The position numbers and the translations under genes were made by a program. The notes below the pieces were generated by a model. The model did not search any database. It was not told the origin of the DNA and saw only the letters and a program-made list of their open reading frames with translations. A stretch of DNA of 7,517 nucleotides from CAZOHN01 sp964579325 (GTDB taxonomy: Bacteria > Pseudomonadota > Alphaproteobacteria > Rhodobacterales > Rhodobacteraceae). This document shows positions 1 through 4,817 of the stretch, piece after piece. Each line of letters opens with the position of its first letter. Within the stretch, counting starts at the first letter, position 1. Where the stretch lies: the NCBI GenBank assembly GCA_964579325.1, contig CAZOHN010000178.1:1-7517 (forward strand), read 5' to 3'.

Positions 1-1
1 G

Positions 2-55
2 CATCTGTCCACGGGACCCGACGGGCTGATCTTCCAGCCGCTCTGCCGTCTCTAG
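2..55 (+). CDS. Possible 3' end of a convergent gene (partial, start outside window)
   Basis: The frame beginning at position 2 is open from the window edge and ends in TAG at 53-55. It would encode a 17-residue C-terminus, HLSTGPDGLIFQPLCRL. In this frame 14 of 17 codons end in G or C, against 8 of 17 in frame 1, and frame 3 has a stop at 27-29. That bias fits a real gene in this genome. Its stop would share the palindrome CTAG (52-55) with the stop of the minus-strand permease, a common geometry for convergent gene ends. The fragment is too short to assign a family, and chance is a real alternative. Confidence 0.33.
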   Translation, partial: HLSTGPDGLIFQPLCRL

Positions 56-966
56 GAGGCAGCCCGCCGCCGCGGCCCCGCGAGGCAGGCCGCCGCGAGG
101 ATCGCACCCGAGACGGTGGCGATCATGCCCGCCGCCGACACCGCGTCGGCGCTGCCGAAGGCGAGCGGCAGGTTCACCGCCAGCATGAAGCCCAGCACCG
201 CCGAGGCAATGGCGAAGGCAACCGACCACAGCACCTGATGGCCCAGCCGGTCGGTCATCAGCCGGGCGGCTGCAGGCGGGCAGATGAACATGGCGATCAC
301 GATGATCGATCCGACCGCGTCGAATGCCGCGACCGCCACTGCCGCCGAGGCGACCACAAGGGCAAGCCCGAGCGCCACGACCGGGACGCCCTGGCTCCGC
401 GCGAAGCCCTCGTCGAACGTGGCGAGCGCAAGCGGGCGCCACAGGACCAGCGTGAACACGACCATCGCGACCGCGGCAACCGCGACGCGGACCAGTTCGG
501 GTGGCACCGTCGCAAGCGCTGCGGGGTCGAGGAGCGAGCCCCAGCCCCGAGCGTCTATCCAGATCAGGCTTTCGAGATTGCCGTAGAGCGCATGTTCGAC
601 GTCGAGGTGAACGTTGGAGGTATCCGACACCTCGAGCAAAAGAACTCCGCCTGCGAACATCGCGGTGAACACCACGCCCATCGCGGCCCCGGACTCGACC
701 CGGCCCGCGCGGCGAATGATCTCGATCAGCGCGACCGCGACCAGGGCCGCAGCGCCCGCGCCGAGGAGCATCGGCCCGGTCGTGATCGTCCCGGAGACGA
801 GGAATCCGACCACGATACCGGGCAGCACCACATGGCTTATCGCATCGCTTATCAGGGCCTGCCGCCTCAGGATCAGGAAGTTGCCCGGCAGGGCGCATGC
901 CACGGCCGTAAGGATGCCCGTGAGCATGGGCACGAGCGACAGAAGGACGAAGTCCTCGCCGCTCAT
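52..966 (-). CDS. Metal-ion ABC transporter permease, second subunit (TroD/SitD/MntD-type, ABC-3 family)
   Basis: This 304-residue integral membrane protein is one of the two transmembrane subunits of a manganese/zinc/iron importer. It is hydrophobic along nearly its whole length, with about eight helices suggested by eye. ABC-3 family landmarks are visible: SDAISHVVLPG at residues 40-50, the DTSNVHLD segment at 115-122 followed by a LYGNLE motif, FDEGFARSQG at 184-193, and the late helix ending ICPPAAARL at 228-236. Length is normal for the family and there is no C-terminal extension, unlike its partner. Its ATG overlaps the stop of the upstream permease by four bases (ATGA), so translation is probably coupled; no strong Shine-Dalgarno is seen. 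It is the last gene of the four-gene operon. The family is certain; which metal is carried cannot be read from the permease. Confidence 0.95.
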   Translation of the reverse strand: MSGEDFVLLSLVPMLTGILTAVACALPGNFLILRRQALISDAISHVVLPGIVVGFLVSGTITTGPMLLGAGAAALVAVALIEIIRRAGRVESGAAMGVVFTAMFAGGVLLLEVSDTSNVHLDVEHALYGNLESLIWIDARGWGSLLDPAALATVPPELVRVAVAAVAMVVFTLVLWRPLALATFDEGFARSQGVPVVALGLALVVASAAVAVAAFDAVGSIIVIAMFICPPAAARLMTDRLGHQVLWSVAFAIASAVLGFMLAVNLPLAFGSADAVSAAGMIATVSGAILAAACLAGPRRRAAS

Positions 967-2168
967 GCCGACACCGGCCTGGGCCCGGCGATGCCCGCGT
1001 CGATCTCCCGGATCTCGTCCGGGGTCAGGACCGAACCGATCGGCCTGAGCCCATCATACCGGGCCACAGCCGCCTCGTGGGCATGGATGCGCCGCGCCGC
1101 GGCCCATCTCGCCTCGTCGAGCACAGCCTTCGCCGCCTCGGCACGGCCGGTCTCGGTCGGCACGCCGTCGGCGCGTGCAAGGCCGGCGCGCTTGAGAAGT
1201 TGCAAGGTGTAGCGCTCGTAGATCGGCTGGCCGCCCGCCAACGCCAGGAGACCTTGCCTGAGGTGGACCGCGCGGCGATAGGCCGTGTTGCGCAGCACGC
1301 CGGCCACCACGCCCCGGCGGGGGGCGAACAGGAACGAGGCGAGAAACGCCACCGCCGCCGAGAGCACGATCATCGGGCCGGTCGGAAGGTCCGGCGCCGA
1401 GGCGGAGAGGGCGGCACCAACGTAGCCCGAAACGCCGCCCACGATGCCTGCGATGACGGCGATCACTCCAGAGCGCTCGGTCCAGAACCGTGCGGCCACC
1501 GGAGGGATCACGAGGAGGGCGACGATCAGCACGAGACCCACCACCTTGAGCCCGATCACCGTGACCCCGAGCGCAAGGGCGAGCGTGGCGATGTCGATCC
1601 GGCGCAGGTTCAGGCCGATGGACGTGGCGAACACCGGGTCGAAGGCGGCAAGCGTCATCGGTCGGCGCAGCACCAGAACTGCGGCCACCGCAATCGCCGC
1701 ACCGATGGCGATCAGTTGCGCCTCCGCCCGCAGCATCCCCGCCGTGGCGCCCAGAAGGAACCCCTCCAGTCCCGCCTGCCCGCCGGTCGGCAATGTCTGG
1801 ATCACGGTGAGCAGCACGACGCCCGCCCCGAAGAACACCGACAGCACTGCCCCGATGGCAGCATCCTCGCCGAGCCGGGTGCGCGTCGTCATCCAGTGCA
1901 CGGCGAGAAGGCCGAGGCCGGCCGAGGCTGCCGAACCCAGCAGGAGCAGGGGCAGGCTGCGCCCGTCCATCCCGGCAAGCGTCATCAGAAGAAACGCAAG
2001 ACCTAGGCCCGGCAGGGTCGCATGACTGATCGCATCGGAAACGAGGGAACGTTTGCGCAGGAACAGGAACGTGCCCGTGACGCCCGCCGCAAGCCCGAGA
2101 AGCGCCGCACCGATCGCGACCAGAGTGGCATTGTGGCCAAGCTGCAGGAAGAGCGCGTCGCGCAACAT
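963..2168 (-). CDS. Metal-ion ABC transporter permease, first subunit (TroC/SitC/MntC-type) with DtxR-like C-terminal extension
   Basis: This 401-residue ABC-3 permease pairs with the next gene to form the membrane channel of the importer. Residues 1 to about 284 form the usual permease core: SDAISHATLPG at 44-54, FDPVFATSIGL at 176-186, and a helix ending VIPPVAARF at 220-228. Residues about 285-401 are an additional soluble, charged domain. It reads like the wing and dimerisation part of a DtxR/MntR repressor (LLKRAGLARADGVPTETGR at 324-342, then LTPDEIREID at 381-390). The open frame extends upstream to 2561, but that part is a shadow of the ATPase gene. The ATG at 2168 overlaps the ATPase stop by one base (TGATG) and begins the normal permease N-terminus, so it is the chosen start. 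Permease function is secure; the role of the extension is inference. Confidence 0.94.
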   Translation of the reverse strand: MLRDALFLQLGHNATLVAIGAALLGLAAGVTGTFLFLRKRSLVSDAISHATLPGLGLAFLLMTLAGMDGRSLPLLLLGSAASAGLGLLAVHWMTTRTRLGEDAAIGAVLSVFFGAGVVLLTVIQTLPTGGQAGLEGFLLGATAGMLRAEAQLIAIGAAIAVAAVLVLRRPMTLAAFDPVFATSIGLNLRRIDIATLALALGVTVIGLKVVGLVLIVALLVIPPVAARFWTERSGVIAVIAGIVGGVSGYVGAALSASAPDLPTGPMIVLSAAVAFLASFLFAPRRGVVAGVLRNTAYRRAVHLRQGLLALAGGQPIYERYTLQLLKRAGLARADGVPTETGRAEAAKAVLDEARWAAARRIHAHEAAVARYDGLRPIGSVLTPDEIREIDAGIAGPRPVSA

Positions 2169-2977
2169 CACAGCGCCCGGAGGTCGAGCCGGTCGATCTG
2201 CGCCTCGGCAAGACGCCCGCCATAGGCGTCCTGCAGGGTCTGCGGGGTGAAGGCGGTCTCGACCGGACCTTCGGCGACCTTGCGGACATTCAGGAGCATC
2301 GCGTGGGTGAAGTAGTCGCGTACCGTGGTGAGGTCGTGGTGGACCACGACCAGGGTGTTGCCCTCCGCACGGAGCGACTTGAGCACCCCGATGATCGCCT
2401 TCTCGGTCGCGGCGTCGACCCCCGCGAAGGGCTCGTCGAGCAGGTAGAGGTCGGCGCCCTGCGCAAGCGCCCGTGCGAGGAACACCCGCTGCTGCTGCCC
2501 TCCCGACAACTCTCCGATCTGCCGTCCGGCGAAGTCCTCCATCCCGACGCGGGCCAGGCATTCGGCCGCGCGGGAACGGTGCCGTGCCCGGATCGGGCGC
2601 AGGAGACCAAGCTCCCGGCTCATCCCTTGCAGCACGACATCAATGACCCGGGCGGGAAAGTCCCAGTCAACCGCCGCGCGCTGCGGGACATAGGCGATGC
2701 GGGGGAGGGCGTCGGCCACCGGCAGGCCGAAGGCCGTCACGCTCCCCGCGAGGCGGGGCACGATACCCAGCGCCGCCTTGATCAAGGTCGACTTTCCCGC
2801 ACCGTTCGGCCCGAGGATCGCCGTCATCGAGCCCGACACGATGGTCATGTCGACCGAGAACACGGCCGGCCGGCCGCCGTAGGCGACGGTCAGTCCGCGC
2901 AGGGCGAGGGGTGCCCGGGAGAGAGTTTCGGCGGCGGGGCGCCCGTCGGTCGCGGCGAGGGTCGGGGCTGCTGTCAT
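2168..2977 (-). CDS. Metal-ion ABC transporter ATP-binding protein (TroB/SitB/MntB-type)
   Basis: This 269-residue cytoplasmic ATPase powers metal import through the two permeases encoded just downstream. All nucleotide-binding motifs are intact: Walker A GPNGAGKST at 56-64, Q-loop glutamine at 99, signature LSGGQQQR at 157-164, Walker B LYLLDEP at 177-183 with catalytic Glu182, D-loop near 187, and switch His214 in VVHHDL. The VDWDFPARVIDVVLQG stretch after the Q-loop is typical of the manganese/zinc importer ATPases. The first 23 or so residues are an Ala/Thr-rich lead before the domain starts. The ATG at 2977 begins 2 bp after the stop of the binding-protein gene, and its own stop overlaps the next start by one base. 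It is therefore the second gene of a compact operon. Length is normal and no key residue is missing. Confidence 0.96.
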   Translation of the reverse strand: MTAAPTLAATDGRPAAETLSRAPLALRGLTVAYGGRPAVFSVDMTIVSGSMTAILGPNGAGKSTLIKAALGIVPRLAGSVTAFGLPVADALPRIAYVPQRAAVDWDFPARVIDVVLQGMSRELGLLRPIRARHRSRAAECLARVGMEDFAGRQIGELSGGQQQRVFLARALAQGADLYLLDEPFAGVDAATEKAIIGVLKSLRAEGNTLVVVHHDLTTVRDYFTHAMLLNVRKVAEGPVETAFTPQTLQDAYGGRLAEAQIDRLDLRAL

Positions 2978-2979
2978 GG

Positions 2980-3936
2980 TCAGAGCCCCGCGAGCCTTCC
3001 GTCCATCCCGCCGTCGGGGGCACGCCCCCCGAGGGCCGCCGCGATGGTCGTGACGTTGTGGTCGATCATCCCGATCCAGGTGCCCTCGTAGGTTCCGGGC
3101 GCTCCCATCGCGTCGGAAAAGAGATCGCCGCCGATCCTGATGCCATGGCCGCGGGCGGCCGCCCCTTCGATGAGCGCGCGGATGTTGCGGTCCGACACCG
3201 AGGTTTCCACGAAGACGGCGGCGATCCGGCGTTCGACCAGCAGGTCGACGAGTTCCCCGATCCGGTTGAGCCCCGCCTCGCTCGCGGTCGAGATGCCCTG
3301 AATGCCCTCGACCTCGTAGCCGTAGGCTCGACCGAAGTAGCCGAAGGCATCATGTGCCGTGACCAGGACCCGCGCTTCCGGCGGCACCGATGCGAGAACG
3401 TCGCGCGCATAGCTTCCAAGTCTTTCGATTCCGGCGAGGTGCGCTGCCGCGTTGGCCTGGAAGAGGCCTTCCCTTTGCGGCACGACCGCAATCATCGCCT
3501 CGGCGACGGCCTGCACGACCTGCGCCCAGAGGCCGGGGTCCATCCAGACGTGGGGGTCGGTGCGACCGGGGTACTGCGGGTCCTCGATCAGGCTGTCCTG
3601 CGGAAGTCCTTCCGCTATCGCGCGCACGGGCAGCCGCCGACCGAGGTCGGAAAGGAACCCCTCCATCTGCGCCTCGAGGTTTAGGCCGTGAAAAAGCACG
3701 AGGTCGGCCCCGGCCATCGCGGCGATGTCGGTGCGGGTCTGGCGGTAGGAATGCGGATCGACCCCCGGCCCCATCAGTCCGCGCAGGTCCACGGTATCGC
3801 CGCCGATCTGCCGCACGGCATCCGCGATCATGGCGGTGGTGGCAACGATCCTCGGTATCTCGGTCGACCCGGCTGCCCGGCCGGTGGTCAGGGCCAGGGC
3901 GGTGCCGGCAAGAAAGTGACGTCGCGACAGGTGCAT
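2980..3936 (-). CDS. Periplasmic metal-binding protein of the importer (TroA/SitA/ZnuA cluster A-I family) with Tat-like signal
   Basis: This 318-residue protein captures the metal outside the inner membrane and delivers it to the permeases. The N-terminus contains SRRHFLAG (residues 4-11), close to the twin-arginine consensus SRRxFLK. A short hydrophobic stretch follows, with a likely cleavage near residues 20-24, so export is probably by Tat in folded form. By alignment from memory with PsaA and TroA, the metal ligands are His62 (DPHSY), His129 (DPHVW), His195 (TAHDAF) and Asp275 (LFSD). A His-His-His-Asp set resembles TroA. The Mn-type proteins PsaA, MntC and YfeA have Glu at the third place. 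There is no His-rich loop between the first two ligands, which argues against a classical ZnuA. It is the first gene of the operon, directly behind the Fur-type promoter. The family is secure; the metal (Mn, Zn or Fe) is open. Confidence 0.95.
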   Translation of the reverse strand: MHLSRRHFLAGTALALTTGRAAGSTEIPRIVATTAMIADAVRQIGGDTVDLRGLMGPGVDPHSYRQTRTDIAAMAGADLVLFHGLNLEAQMEGFLSDLGRRLPVRAIAEGLPQDSLIEDPQYPGRTDPHVWMDPGLWAQVVQAVAEAMIAVVPQREGLFQANAAAHLAGIERLGSYARDVLASVPPEARVLVTAHDAFGYFGRAYGYEVEGIQGISTASEAGLNRIGELVDLLVERRIAAVFVETSVSDRNIRALIEGAAARGHGIRIGGDLFSDAMGAPGTYEGTWIGMIDHNVTTIAAALGGRAPDGGMDGRLAGL

Positions 3937-3981
3937 GGCGGCGCAGACCTTGGAACAAGTTGACGACGGGATCTGCCGATG

Positions 3982-4009
3982 AATATGAAAATCATTCTCA
4001 AGAAGTCAA
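3982..4009 (-). promoter_or_regulatory. Candidate sigma70 promoter of the metal importer operon
   Basis: Reading the minus strand, a -35 hexamer TTGACT lies at 4009-4004 and a -10 candidate CATATT at 3987-3982, with a 16-bp spacer. An alternative -10, TATTCA at 3985-3980, gives an 18-bp spacer. The 5' untranslated region would be roughly 40 nt to the ATG at 3936. The Fur-type box at 3986-4000 fills most of the spacer. The assignment rests on consensus matching only, but the -35 is good and the location is exactly where the operon needs a promoter. Confidence 0.55.
3986..4000. promoter_or_regulatory. Fur-family (Fur/Mur) operator, strong 7-1-7 match
   Basis: The sequence TGAAAATCATTCTCA is an inverted repeat of 7-bp arms around one central base. 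It matches the classical Fur 7-1-7 pattern TGATAATnATTATCA at 12 of 14 defined positions. Extended to the 19-bp Fur box over 3981-3999, it matches GATAATGATAATCATTATC at 15 of 19. It sits between the -35 and -10 of the importer promoter, so binding would block RNA polymerase. Known biology: in alphaproteobacteria the Fur homologue often acts as a manganese regulator (Mur) of sitABCD-type operons. Which regulator acts here is inference. It does not resemble the Zur palindrome. Confidence 0.75.
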
Positions 4010-4016
4010 GGCATCC

Positions 4017-4031
4017 TGAGAACGATTTGCA
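4017..4031. promoter_or_regulatory. Second, weaker Fur-family box
   Basis: The sequence TGAGAACGATTTGCA matches the 7-1-7 Fur pattern at 10 of 14 defined positions. Its left arm with flank (TGAGAACGATT, 4017-4027) is an inverted copy, 10 of 11, of AATCATTCTCA at 3990-4000 in the strong box. The two box centres (3993 and 4024) are 31 bp apart, close to three helical turns, so two dimers would lie on the same DNA face. It is just upstream of the importer -35 and also upstream of the candidate pncA promoter. On its own the match would be marginal; the pairing raises confidence. Confidence 0.45.
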
Positions 4032-4053
4032 TCTGGGTGACCGGCTGCGACGA

Positions 4054-4081
4054 TTGACGCGGCGGGCGGGATGGCTGAAAT
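4054..4081 (+). promoter_or_regulatory. Candidate promoter of pncA
   Basis: A -35 candidate TTGACG at 4054-4059 is followed after 16 bp by TGAAAT at 4076-4081 (4 of 6 to the -10 consensus). Transcription would then start near 4088. That would exclude the upstream ATG at 4071 and agrees with the start chosen at 4113. In a high-GC genome such a match is only suggestive. Confidence 0.35.
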
Positions 4082-4112
4082 CTGCTCCTGCACGGGAACA
4101 TGGGAGACAGCG

Positions 4113-4718
4113 ATGCGCGGAGCCGACGAAGCCCTGATCGTGATCGACGTGCAGAACGACTTCTGCCCCGGCGGCGCACTGGCGGTTGCGCGAGGAGACG
4201 AGATCGTCGGTGGCATCAACGAACTCCTGCGCGCGTTTCCGATCCGGGTCCTGACGCAGGACTGGCACCCCGCCGACCATGCGTCGTTCGCAGCCAACCA
4301 CCCGGGCAGTGCGCCGTTCGAGACCATCGACATGCCCTATGGCCAACAGGTTCTCTGGCCGACCCACTGCGTTCAAGGATCGCCGGGCGCCGACTTTCAC
4401 CCTGACCTCGATGCCGACGCGGCCCATCTCGTGATCCGCAAGGGGTTTCGCACGGCGATCGACAGCTACTCGGCCTTCTTCGAGAACGACCGCACCACGC
4501 CAACGGGCCTCGAGGGCTACCTGCGCAGCCGGGGCGCCACCAGGCTCACGCTCGTGGGCCTCGCAACCGATTATTGTGTCGCCTTCTCGGCGCTCGATGC
4601 CGCCCGGCTCGGGTACGAGGTGACCGTCGACCTGTCGCTTTGCCGCGAGATCGACCTTGCGGGTTCTCTGTCAGAGGCGATGGGCCGCCTTCGTGCGGCC
4701 GGGGTCCGTCTCGGCTAG
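4113..4718 (+). CDS. pncA: Nicotinamidase (nicotinamide deamidase), isochorismatase-like hydrolase
   Basis: This cytoplasmic 201-residue enzyme hydrolyses nicotinamide to nicotinate and ammonia, feeding NAD salvage through nicotinate phosphoribosyltransferase; many homologues also act on pyrazinamide. The catalytic triad is visible as Asp12 (DVQNDF), Lys110 (RKGF) and Cys155 in GLATDYCV, which also contains the family's cis-peptide region. The metal site is Asp50, His52 and His56 (QDWHPADH) plus His85 (WPTHCVQ), with spacing very close to E. coli PncA. The start at 4113 is chosen because GGGAGA lies at 4102-4107, five bases ahead. An in-frame ATG at 4071 would add 14 residues not expected in the family. 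It is divergent from the metal importer. The only small oddity is VDLSLCREID near 172-181, where VxDACRGID is more usual. Function is secure. Confidence 0.95.
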   Translation: MRGADEALIVIDVQNDFCPGGALAVARGDEIVGGINELLRAFPIRVLTQDWHPADHASFAANHPGSAPFETIDMPYGQQVLWPTHCVQGSPGADFHPDLDADAAHLVIRKGFRTAIDSYSAFFENDRTTPTGLEGYLRSRGATRLTLVGLATDYCVAFSALDAARLGYEVTVDLSLCREIDLAGSLSEAMGRLRAAGVRLG

Positions 4719-4817
4719 AAGCTGCGGACGGCGCGGGCAAGTTCGGTGACGGCACGTTAACCTCGGAGTGCTAGGCCGAAAACGTGGTCCCCTGCGGGCC
4801 TGTCAACCGGACCTGGC

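Noticed and set aside
7..39. Terminator after the importer operon (GGCTG at 24-28 with CAGCC at 35-39; GTCC at 7-10 with GGAC at 14-17)
   Set aside because: Stems are only 4-5 bp with no T-run on the minus strand. Such hairpins are common by chance in GC-rich DNA.
2169..2561. Longer N-terminus for the first permease (start at 2561)
   Set aside because: The added 131 residues are the ATPase gene read in another frame, rich in Arg/Gly/Pro. The ATG at 2168 overlaps the ATPase stop and starts the normal permease sequence.
4071..4112. Upstream ATG of pncA at 4071
   Set aside because: No Shine-Dalgarno precedes it, it overlaps the candidate promoter, and the extra 14 residues are not expected in the family. 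The ATG at 4113 has GGGAGA at a good distance.
3937..4112. Zur box or riboswitch as the control element of the importer
   Set aside because: No palindrome of the Zur GTTATAnnnTATAAC type is present. The leader from the candidate promoter is only about 40 nt, too short for a Mn (yybP-ykoY) riboswitch.
4704..4729. Terminator after pncA (GTCCG at 4704-4708 with CGGAC at 4725-4729)
   Set aside because: A 5-bp stem with a 16-base loop, no inner pairing of note and no T-tract; too weak to call.
4753..4786. Inverted repeat CACGTT/AACGTG ahead of the kinase gene as an operator
   Set aside because: The arms are 6 bp with a 22-bp gap and match no regulator site I know. It could be chance; noted only because it lies in the 99-bp gap before the kinase.
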